Source: Candidatus Latescibacterota bacterium
GTDB lineage: Bacteria > JAAXHH01 > JABIQT01
Assembly (NCBI GenBank): GCA_018667995.1
Contig: JABIQT010000385.1
Coordinates: 1 to 5,910 of the forward strand
Length of the DNA stretch: 5,910 bases
Direction of reading: 5' to 3'
A model generated the notes under the pieces. That model made no database searches. It was not told where the DNA came from and was given only the letters and a program-made list of their open reading frames with translations. The position numbers and the translations under genes were made by a program. Below, piece by piece: positions 1-5,499 of this stretch (its first letter is position 1; the number at the start of each line of letters is the position of its first letter).

Positions 1-69
1 ACGCCTCGGGTGGCCGAGTACTTCAATCAGAGATATGGAGACCTACTGGAACAATTGGGATACGGGTAG
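1..69 (+). CDS. C-terminal fragment, probable sulfotransferase-like protein (5' end outside window)
   Basis: Frame 1 is open from the window edge to the TAG at 67-69 and encodes only 22 residues, ending in YGDLLEQLGYG. An ending of the form 'F..RYGdLL.eLGY' is common at the C-terminus of bacterial sulfotransferase-domain proteins, and a second, recognisable sulfotransferase lies nearby at 1139-2014. The assignment rests on this short tail and the context only; no catalytic motif is visible. It is followed by 69 bp without a gene and then the Stealth-family gene on the same strand, so the two may be cotranscribed. It could also be the end of another sugar-metabolism enzyme. Confidence 0.45.
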   Translation, partial: TPRVAEYFNQRYGDLLEQLGYG

Positions 70-122
70 GTAGCGATCAATGAGATAGCTTATGGACCGG
101 CTGGCAAAGCAGGACGGTGCAG

Positions 123-133
123 AAGGAAAGGAG
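123..133 (+). promoter_or_regulatory. Ribosome binding site of the Stealth-family gene
   Basis: The purine-rich run AAGGAAAGGAG ends five bases before the ATG at 139 and fixes that start. No convincing promoter is visible in the 69 bp separating it from the upstream fragment, which fits cotranscription with that fragment. Confidence 0.7.
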
Positions 134-138
134 ACACA

Positions 139-1170
139 ATGTCGGAAATTTCACATAATATACCGGAGAAGCTTCCCGAATATGCCTTTCAGCCGTTAGA
201 TCACGCTGATAAAATAGACGCGGTGTACACCTATGCCGACATGTCTGACCCAGTATGGTATGAAGAGTACAAGAAGTACATGAAGAAAGAGCCGAGCACG
301 GGGAGACATCAGAATCACAACGAGCTGGAGTATTCTATTAAGTGTCTCAGATTATACTGCCCCTTTGTCGATAGGATCTTCATCGTAACCGCCGGTCCCA
401 TACCTGTTTGGCATGACGCACTCGATAGACAGATCATTATTATAGACCAGAATGAAATACTGGGAGACGAGTGCTTAAAACCTACTTTTAAAAGCACCAG
501 TGTTGAGGCCTATCTGCACAAGATACCCGGTCTTTCTGAATGCTTCATGTACCTGAACGACGATTATTTCATTGGAAACTATCTAACGAGGGAGATGTGG
601 TTTCAAGACAATCTGCCCGTTGTAGATATGTATATAAGCAAATGGGACTTTGACGTTCCCGATATCGATTCGTTTCAAAATCTGAAACCGGTGCAGAATG
701 CGGAAAACACCCAGCCCTATTCGATGCGTACGAATGTTCACATAGCCCATCTGTACCACACAAACCGCTGCATTTACCGGCAATACGGCTTGTTGCCAAA
801 TCTAAATATCACGCATCAGGCGCATCTCTTACGCAGAAGTTGTATGGAGGATGCGTGGCGGATTTTCAGGCGGGAATTAACGGAATGCGTGGCCATAGCA
901 AGAACGAGAACCAGAGACGAGGTCCATATGTCCCTGCTGTCTCATTTCGTAGGCGCCATATCTGGACGGATGCTTTTAAGATTGGGAGCAGATTCGCCCA
1001 TGCAGATGATGAGCGTGAAAATGCACAAACAGGAACAGATAGACCGGTGTTTGGAAACTAAGCCGCATCTGTTCTGCGTCAACCATGTGAATGCAGATTC
1101 AGCCGAAGCTTTTGAAGCATTAATGCAGTATCATTTGGTCAGGCATCATTTCGATTCACTGAATCACTGA
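139..1170 (+). CDS. Stealth-family hexose-1-phosphate transferase (capsule/glycan phosphotransferase)
   Basis: The 343-residue protein contains the conserved regions of the Stealth family in order. CR1 is at residues 26-40 (IDAVYTYADMSDPVW, against the usual D-V-V-Y-T-W-V-D-G-S-D-P-x-W). CR2 is at about 60-146, including NELEYS, RIFIVT, PTF-S-x-x-V/I-E, LHKIPGLSE and YLNDDYF. CR3 is at about 222-272 (NITHQAHLLRRS...AW). A weak CR4 is at 312-325 (FCVNH, where family members usually have C-x-N-D). Family members move a sugar-1-phosphate from a nucleotide sugar onto a growing glycan, forming phosphodiester-linked capsules or surface polymers; the substrate here cannot be read from the sequence. 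The start is supported by AAGGAAAGGAG at 123-133, five bases before ATG. CR1 has lost the usual Trp and Gly (TYADMSD), a mild divergence. The 3' end overlaps the opposing sulfotransferase gene by 32 bp. Confidence 0.9.
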   Translation: MSEISHNIPEKLPEYAFQPLDHADKIDAVYTYADMSDPVWYEEYKKYMKKEPSTGRHQNHNELEYSIKCLRLYCPFVDRIFIVTAGPIPVWHDALDRQIIIIDQNEILGDECLKPTFKSTSVEAYLHKIPGLSECFMYLNDDYFIGNYLTREMWFQDNLPVVDMYISKWDFDVPDIDSFQNLKPVQNAENTQPYSMRTNVHIAHLYHTNRCIYRQYGLLPNLNITHQAHLLRRSCMEDAWRIFRRELTECVAIARTRTRDEVHMSLLSHFVGAISGRMLLRLGADSPMQMMSVKMHKQEQIDRCLETKPHLFCVNHVNADSAEAFEALMQYHLVRHHFDSLNH

Positions 1171-2014
1171 TGCCCAACGGTCCAAAATCAACACCTCGAT
1201 AGAACGACGCATAGGAGACAATTTTTGCCTTCTGCTCGTCATTGAGATGCAGTCTACCCCTTCCTACGAACCCATAATTCTTCTTGGTAGGCTTCTGATC
1301 GCTCGCCTCAACAATCTCACGCAGCAATGTTTCCGCTCTGCCTTCCTCGAGAAAATCCAGGATCCGCTGCAATTCCTGGAGGGGGTCCGATTTCAAACGT
1401 TCATATTGGCACAAGTAGACGTGGCCGTCTTTCATGAGGTTCGATGTCATCCATCCACAATAAAAACCAAAGTACCACGGAACCACCATTTCGATTATGA
1501 ACGAGGTCTTCTCCGTATCGGATAACTGCTTCCAAGAATCGAAATTCATAAATGCGACAGGGACGATGAATCCAGTCCTGTCATTGTTAAGGTGATCCAG
1601 ATAGCTGATGACCATATCGAATATGTTACGGACCTGGACGATTACCCCGATATCAGCCTTTTCGACCATGCGATGAACGGACTGGCTGTACCGGGTATGC
1701 GTGCGCGGCGTAAACACAGGCCGCGATCGTGAGAGCTGCATAAAACGCATTATCTCTGGAACTTCTTCTCTGAGGATGTCTTTCGGCATGAGTCGAAGAG
1801 TGTCCCAACCGAGTCCTTCTTCGAGTAAGACAGATAGCCAGGTTGACCCAGACTTCGGGGCCGATATGAGCCAGGCATGTTTTCTTTTTTCAGGCAGGTG
1901 ACGAAAAATGAACTCGTCTGAATACAGCACTCCATAGGGATTTTTCAATTTCCGAAATAACCGCCGTAAAAACGTAGCCAATAGGAGTTTCCTGGGGATA
2001 AGGTAGAATGCCAT
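1139..2014 (-). CDS. Sulfotransferase-domain protein (PAPS-dependent)
   Basis: This 291-residue protein shows the signature residues of the PAPS sulfotransferase fold. The 5'-phosphosulfate-binding loop is at 51-60 (SAPKSGSTWL). A likely catalytic His is H106 in TPRTHTR, corresponding to the KTH motif. The 3'-phosphate-binding motif is at 124-138 (VIVQVRNIFDMVISY, with R129 and S137). A late G-rich/basic segment (FVGRGRLHLNDEQ, about 250-262) resembles the region that contacts PAPS near the C-terminus. Family members transfer sulfate from PAPS to a hydroxyl or amine of a glycan, lipid or small molecule; the acceptor is unknown. The N-terminus is basic and hydrophobic (about residues 1-25) and could sit against the membrane, but it is not a clear signal peptide. 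ATG at 2014 is the only ATG upstream of the PAPS loop. It has no good Shine-Dalgarno, but a strong promoter lies very close. The gene diverges from the peptide operon and converges on the Stealth gene. Confidence 0.85.
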   Translation of the reverse strand: MAFYLIPRKLLLATFLRRLFRKLKNPYGVLYSDEFIFRHLPEKRKHAWLISAPKSGSTWLSVLLEEGLGWDTLRLMPKDILREEVPEIMRFMQLSRSRPVFTPRTHTRYSQSVHRMVEKADIGVIVQVRNIFDMVISYLDHLNNDRTGFIVPVAFMNFDSWKQLSDTEKTSFIIEMVVPWYFGFYCGWMTSNLMKDGHVYLCQYERLKSDPLQELQRILDFLEEGRAETLLREIVEASDQKPTKKNYGFVGRGRLHLNDEQKAKIVSYASFYRGVDFGPLGISDSVNRNDA

Positions 2015-2033
2015 GGGCCGATCATTCCGTCAA

Positions 2034-2061
2034 AATATACATGCCCACCATACGGGGTCAA
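2034..2061 (-). promoter_or_regulatory. Sigma-70-type promoter for the sulfotransferase gene
   Basis: Read on the minus strand, TTGACC (2061-2056) and TATATT (2039-2034) are separated by 16 bp, each matching five of six consensus bases. Transcription would start near 2027, leaving only about 12 bases before the ATG at 2014. That would make a very short leader, consistent with the absence of a clear Shine-Dalgarno sequence. Confidence 0.5.
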
Positions 2062-2162
2062 TTTCAATCGCAACTCTCACCACTTCGTATTACCCTCGTC
2101 GCGCCGGTGTAATGCGGGTCCTGTGCGAAACCAGCGTCTTTATGGATTAGGGATTTTTACTC

Positions 2163-2191
2163 TTGTTTTTGTCACTATGGGATACTATTAT
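2163..2191 (+). promoter_or_regulatory. Candidate promoter for the precursor-peptide operon
   Basis: TTGTTT (2163-2168) and TATTAT (2186-2191) are separated by 17 bp. The -10 box matches five of six consensus bases, but the -35 box matches only three. Transcription would start near 2198, giving about 53 bases of leader before the peptide gene. TTGTCA at 2169-2174 is a better -35 box but lies only 11 bp from this -10 box. An activator-dependent promoter is possible; this is inference. Confidence 0.33.
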
Positions 2192-2237
2192 GGTAGAAAT
2201 CATCAAGAAGCTCGCTAAATTGGATTTTGTTGATAAT

Positions 2238-2243
2238 AGGAGG
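2238..2243 (+). promoter_or_regulatory. Perfect ribosome binding site of the 48-codon peptide gene
   Basis: AGGAGG lies seven bases before the ATG at 2251. It is the strongest Shine-Dalgarno in the window and the main evidence, apart from the peptide sequence itself, that this short ORF is translated at a high level. The enzyme genes downstream have weaker or no such sites, as expected when a precursor peptide must be made in excess. Confidence 0.8.
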
Positions 2244-2250
2244 CAACTCA

Positions 2251-2397
2251 ATGGATCTGTCTAATGCCCCGTCCGGTCAAAATCGCAAACTGAAACATTG
2301 GACGCGTCCCAAACTGCAATGTTACGCGATCCCCAAAGCGACTCAGCAAGGTTCGGGCCCATCTGGTTCTGACTCTAGCTCCACCTCAGAAGCCTAG
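2251..2397 (+). CDS. Putative RiPP precursor peptide, lasso-like, Ser-rich C-terminus (48 aa)
   Basis: ATG at 2251 follows an ideal AGGAGG site, and the frame closes at TAG 2395-2397. The N-terminal half is a basic leader holding W17-T-R-P20-K-L22. This matches the Y-x-x-P-x-L pattern by which lasso leaders are bound by their PqqD-like B1/RRE protein, and such a protein is encoded at 3527. T31 would be the conserved Thr just before the cleavage point (position -2 or -3). The C-terminal part reads QGSGPSGSDSSSTSEA. If the core starts at G34, D41 is residue 8; if at Q33, it is residue 9. Both spacings suit a lasso macrolactam acceptor. The tail SSSTSEA offers several Ser/Thr to the kinase encoded next, but it has no bulky 'plug' residue, which is unusual for a threaded lasso. 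Alternatives are another RRE-dependent RiPP, or a small regulator. I do not recognise a named family member. Confidence 0.72.
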   Translation: MDLSNAPSGQNRKLKHWTRPKLQCYAIPKATQQGSGPSGSDSSSTSEA

Positions 2398-2446
2398 CCG
2401 CGCTCCATCTGCTTAATGGTCTTAACAATGCATGCCCCATGGTTGA

Positions 2447-3373
2447 ATGACTAAGCACGACAATACAGCAAACGTGCCCTGCTATAGCATTTACGGATTA
2501 AATGTGGCATCGGATATTGCACTTCCAGCTGCTGCTCTGGGTGATGCGGTTCCTGATGTTTACATTCGCTATGGTAAGGTCCCGCAAGAACTCGATAAGA
2601 CCACATTCCAAAATCGCCAGTATCAGATCACGCAGAACTGCATTCTCGTCCGAAAAAGAGCGGCGAGGTTTCTTGTATGCAGGGGTAGTCAGATAACCAT
2701 CGATCCTGCGCCGCAGGCAACCGAAGCCGTGATCCTCTACAGATTGCTACAAGTACCACTCATGGCGCTACTGTACCAGAGGAGGAGGATCGTCCTCCAT
2801 GGCAGTGCTATCTGTGTGGACGGCAAAGCTGTCGTCTTTATGGGGCAGTCGGGCCGAGGGAAGTCTACGCTCGCAGCTGCCTTCCGAAGCAGACAGTACC
2901 CACTTCTAAGCGATGACATCTGTGTCGTCTCGCTTGCGTCGACCGGGAAATTGTTGGTGGTTCCCGGATATCCTCAGATCAAAATACATCGTGAGACTGC
3001 CCGTCAAATCGGTATCTCGGTCGATGATCTCGAACCACTACCTGTCGATCTGAAGCTTGAGAAATACACCCTCGAAACAACTGACAACTTCGTCCGATTT
3101 CCAATCCCACTTCGAGCAATTTTCGAAATCGATACAGCACACTGTGACGAGACGAGATTGACTCCGCTGCATGGGTACGAAAAGCAATTTGCGCTGATCG
3201 GGAATACATTTCTACCAGGGCTTGTCAAAGCTCTGGGACGGGAGCAGTCCTCTTTCCAGCAGTACGCGGAGGCATTCAGAGATATCCCTCTGAAACGGGT
3301 GAACCGCCCAGACTGTCTGTCTAAACTGGATAGTCTGGTAGAGAGGCTTGAGGGCGAATGGCAGTCCACATGA
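2447..3373 (+). CDS. HPr-kinase-like P-loop kinase (lasso-cluster / HprK-related type)
   Basis: The 308-residue protein has a variable N-terminal half and then an HPr kinase/phosphorylase-like core. L-H-G-S-A-I at 117-122 precedes a Walker A loop, GQSGRGKST, at 133-141. An acidic LLSDD at 153-157 fits the metal-binding/catalytic acidic segment, and VPGYPQIKIH at 172-181 is typical of HprK-related proteins. True HPr kinases act on Ser46 of HPr in sugar control. Relatives such as the paeninodin-type kinases phosphorylate a Ser of a lasso precursor, and the 'HprK-related kinase A' group sits beside PqqD-like proteins. The position 49 bp after a Ser-rich precursor and before a PqqD-like gene favours a peptide-modifying role. 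No HPr or PTS gene is present. The ATG at 2447 lacks a good Shine-Dalgarno, so translation may depend on coupling or be modest. The kinase activity and target are inferred. Confidence 0.85.
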   Translation: MTKHDNTANVPCYSIYGLNVASDIALPAAALGDAVPDVYIRYGKVPQELDKTTFQNRQYQITQNCILVRKRAARFLVCRGSQITIDPAPQATEAVILYRLLQVPLMALLYQRRRIVLHGSAICVDGKAVVFMGQSGRGKSTLAAAFRSRQYPLLSDDICVVSLASTGKLLVVPGYPQIKIHRETARQIGISVDDLEPLPVDLKLEKYTLETTDNFVRFPIPLRAIFEIDTAHCDETRLTPLHGYEKQFALIGNTFLPGLVKALGREQSSFQQYAEAFRDIPLKRVNRPDCLSKLDSLVERLEGEWQST

Positions 3374-3465
3374 GTATGTACCTGAATATAGTGAGCGGTA
3401 ATATACGTGGCGAAAATCCAACCGGAGAGACCGGTCGAGGCACGAGGCCAAGGCGCCCGATGTAA
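3370..3465 (+). CDS. Possible 31-codon ORF overlapping the kinase stop (doubtful)
   Basis: The kinase stop codon is embedded in ATGA (3370-3373), the classic arrangement for translational coupling. The ATG opens a frame that runs to TAA at 3463-3465 and encodes a peptide beginning MSMYLNIVSGNIRG and ending in a basic, Arg/Pro-rich stretch. It shows no leader motif, membrane segment or recognisable domain. It may be a real small protein, the remnant of a longer gene, or chance. The gap before the next gene is otherwise empty. Confidence 0.22.
   Translation: MSMYLNIVSGNIRGENPTGETGRGTRPRRPM
3421..3435 (+). repeat. Short perfect inverted repeat (hairpin) in the kinase-PqqD gap
   Basis: ACCGG and CCGGT flank a five-base loop (AGAGA), giving a 5-bp GC-rich stem. 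No run of T follows, so it is not a typical intrinsic terminator. It could be a weak pause, RNA-processing or protein-binding site within the operon, or chance. Confidence 0.3.
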
Positions 3466-3526
3466 TGCATTTTATGATATTATTCAGTAAACTGTGGTAC
3501 ATGCAGGATTTTAGGGGACAAAATCT

Positions 3527-3832
3527 ATGGGTAACGGACCTGTCATCAACTTGCAGACGATGATCAAGGCATCTGATGAGATTGTCAGCAGTAAACTTGA
3601 CGATCAAGTGGTTATGATGAGCATCGATAAAGGCGCGTACTTCGGTTTGGATGAAATCGGCAGTCGTATCTGGGAGTTGCTGGCGTCGCCTCGTACTGTA
3701 TCTGGTCTCTGCAGCATCCTGATACAGGAGTATGACGTGCCCCGCGAGGAATGCGAGCAGGATATCCTGGCCTTGCTCAATGAGCTCGCCGAAAAGAACC
3801 TGCTACAGATTACGGAAGAGCAATCTGCTTAG
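3527..3832 (+). CDS. PqqD-like RRE protein (lasso B1-type leader-binding protein)
   Basis: This 101-residue protein has the PqqD fold signature. After an N-terminal beta region (VVMMSIDKGAYFGLDEIG) comes the helix GSRIWELL (about 45-52), giving Y-F-G-L-D-E-I-G-S-R-I-W-E-L-L at 38-52. A C-terminal helical part follows (EQDILALLNELAEKNLL, about 77-93). Proteins of this size and pattern are stand-alone RiPP recognition elements. In lasso clusters (B1) they bind the leader Y-x-x-P-x-L motif and present the precursor to its modifying enzymes, and relatives accompany HprK-related kinases. The natural partner here is the W-x-x-P-x-L leader encoded at 2251. AGGGGA at 3513-3518, eight bases before ATG, supports the start. 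The leader peptidase domain (B2, transglutaminase-like), sometimes fused or adjacent, is not found here. Confidence 0.88.
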   Translation: MGNGPVINLQTMIKASDEIVSSKLDDQVVMMSIDKGAYFGLDEIGSRIWELLASPRTVSGLCSILIQEYDVPREECEQDILALLNELAEKNLLQITEEQSA

Positions 3833-3993
3833 TCCGTCGGCACTTGGTGTGCGAGCGTGTCTATACGCTGAAATTATCCGGGACATCTGCTTGGTTGATC
3901 CCAACCCTAGTACCCCAGTCCAAGAGTAACCTCGATACACCGTCATGAGAAATCTGGTGCAGGCTCAATGCGCATCCCCCACCTCTGTCACTC

Positions 3994-5250
3994 ATGCTAC
4001 AACCCGCCCGTATGACCGAACAATTTCTGCAAGAACTCCCACTCGAATTTCGCCTTCTGCTCTGCTGCCTCCGGACGCCACCGAACAGCACGGAGGATTT
4101 TGAGCAGTTAACCTCACATCATCTGGATTGGGATCGATTTCTCAGTTGGTGCGACCGGCATAGAGTCGTTCCACAGGTATACGGTAATCTGAGCGGCGCG
4201 TGGAAAAAGGCTCTGCCGAAGATGGTTCTTCGTGATCTGAGAAACCAGTTTCTTGAGAACACAAAACACGCAATGCTGCGAAGCGCTGCTTTGGTGAATC
4301 TGCTAAAGCGCTTTGCAGAGAGGGATCTCCCGGTTCTATCCCTGAAGGGTACCGCACTGGCACTCGGCATATATGGCGACTTGAACCTGCGCCATGCGGG
4401 TGATATGGACCTTCTCATTGCGCCTGAGCATTTCGATCAGGCCGATCACATCATCCGGCATGCTGGCTATCGGAATATCACACCTGGCATACGACACCGA
4501 GAACATCTTCATCATCTCTTTTCAGATGCCGGATACGTCTCAGATGCGGAAGGAATCCCCAATACCCATCGGATTCGCATCGAGTTGCACTGGAGGTTGA
4601 CGAATCTCATATCACTTCCCATGGATTTCCATGAGGTATACTACCGCTCACAGACCACGGTAATCGCAGGCTATCCGGAGGCTGTTCTTAATCCCGAAGA
4701 CCGGTTGATTTACCTGATGACGCATGGTAGTGAACACGCTTGGTATCGACTCGGGTGGCTCTGTGACGTGGCGCAGATCTTGCACCGACCCGAGATTCTC
4801 GATTGGCCTCAGATTGTGGCGCGAACCCGAGATCTGGGACTTGAACGTGTGGTGGATCAAACGATGCACTTAGCACACGTCCTATTGGGGACTCCCATTC
4901 CAGCTCTGATGAGCCCTGAGCCTGAAACGGGGAAACAGACTGCATACTTGGCTACCTCCGCCATCGGCGCTATGCTTGAACCAAATTCCTTTTTGATCGA
5001 ATGGAAGAAACACTCAGTTACACAGATCCTGAAAGGCACGATTTACAGGCTCAGACTGCATCGCGGTATCCGCCATAAAGCACGCATATTGAGACTGATG
5101 TTGGTCCGCCCAGAAGACTGGGACGAGATTTCTCTGCCCCGGCCACTCTTCCCACTCTACTATGTGCTGAATCCAATTCTCTTGATCTTACGGCGTTACC
5201 GGAGATATCGCAGAGGACACAACCAGCGGAATCAAAGTGGACGCCCGTAA
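3994..5250 (+). CDS. Nucleotidyltransferase-family protein (NTP_transf_5-like), lasso-tailoring type
   Basis: This 418-residue protein carries the pattern of the large nucleotidyltransferase family often found in lasso and exopolysaccharide loci. LSLKG-x-A-L-A at 116-123 is followed by IYGD, then R133-H-A-G-D137-M-D139-L-L-I, whose two Asp residues are the likely metal ligands of a polymerase-beta-type active site. IELHWRL at 196-202 could supply the third acidic residue. Further family features are LMTHGSEHAW (241-250) and RLGWLCDVA (252-260). The C-terminal 100 or so residues are Arg-rich and hydrophobic. In pseudomycoidin biosynthesis a protein of this family, acting after the kinase, was reported to add hexose to the phosphorylated peptide. 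A similar second-step role is inferred here; nucleotidylation is the other option. Neither ATG 3994 nor the in-frame ATG 4012 has a Shine-Dalgarno, so the start is uncertain by six codons; an in-frame TGA at 3946 limits it upstream. Confidence 0.83.
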   Translation: MLQPARMTEQFLQELPLEFRLLLCCLRTPPNSTEDFEQLTSHHLDWDRFLSWCDRHRVVPQVYGNLSGAWKKALPKMVLRDLRNQFLENTKHAMLRSAALVNLLKRFAERDLPVLSLKGTALALGIYGDLNLRHAGDMDLLIAPEHFDQADHIIRHAGYRNITPGIRHREHLHHLFSDAGYVSDAEGIPNTHRIRIELHWRLTNLISLPMDFHEVYYRSQTTVIAGYPEAVLNPEDRLIYLMTHGSEHAWYRLGWLCDVAQILHRPEILDWPQIVARTRDLGLERVVDQTMHLAHVLLGTPIPALMSPEPETGKQTAYLATSAIGAMLEPNSFLIEWKKHSVTQILKGTIYRLRLHRGIRHKARILRLMLVRPEDWDEISLPRPLFPLYYVLNPILLILRRYRRYRRGHNQRNQSGRP

Positions 5251-5499
5251 CCGCGCCGAAGGATTTAGATTGCTAAGGTCGTTGGAAGAGGATCATCGAC
5301 ACCGGCCAGTCAGACAGGATGATCGAGCAAGGCCGTTCTGCTTGCAGTACAACCAAACACCAATGTATGCACCCCTAATACTGTACCATTGATAATTAGA
5401 GTTCTCCGACATAGTTTCTATTCTCCAGGCAGAACCTGCTATTCATTGGACCCGTATTTCCGTGGCTGATCAATGCCAAGCCGTTCACATTGGGATTGA
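5251..5499. other. Spacer before the ParB-like gene, no supported gene
   Basis: This 249-bp stretch separates the nucleotidyltransferase gene from the ParB-like gene. On the + strand one frame is open from GTG 5237 to TGA 5390-5392, but it has no ribosome binding site and no recognisable motif. I see no terminator with a T-run, no second precursor with a W/Y-x-x-P-x-L leader and no tRNA. The AT-rich part at 5375-5415 could hold a promoter for the following gene, but no paired boxes are convincing. Confidence 0.5.

Noticed and set aside
2447-3373. Canonical HPr kinase/phosphorylase of carbon catabolite control
   Set aside because: No HPr, PTS or CcpA gene is nearby, the N-terminal half does not look like the usual HprK domain, and the neighbours are a precursor-like peptide and a PqqD-like protein.
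3421-3435. Intrinsic terminator after the kinase gene
   Set aside because: The stem is only 5 bp and no T-run follows it.
3370-3465. Second RiPP precursor
   Set aside because: The 31-residue product has no W/Y-x-x-P-x-L leader motif and no clear leader/core division.
3473-3483. -10-like AT-rich boxes (TATGAT, TATTAT) before the PqqD-like gene
   Set aside because: No -35-like sequence lies at a usable distance upstream of either box, so an internal promoter is not supported.
3527-3832. PqqD of pyrroloquinoline quinone biosynthesis
   Set aside because: No PqqA (Glu/Tyr peptide), PqqC or radical-SAM PqqE gene in the window; the kinase/nucleotidyltransferase context fits RiPP or HprK-related systems better.
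5237-5392. 51-codon frame starting at GTG after the nucleotidyltransferase
   Set aside because: It overlaps the end of the previous gene, has no ribosome site and shows no motif; the open frame is short enough to arise by chance.
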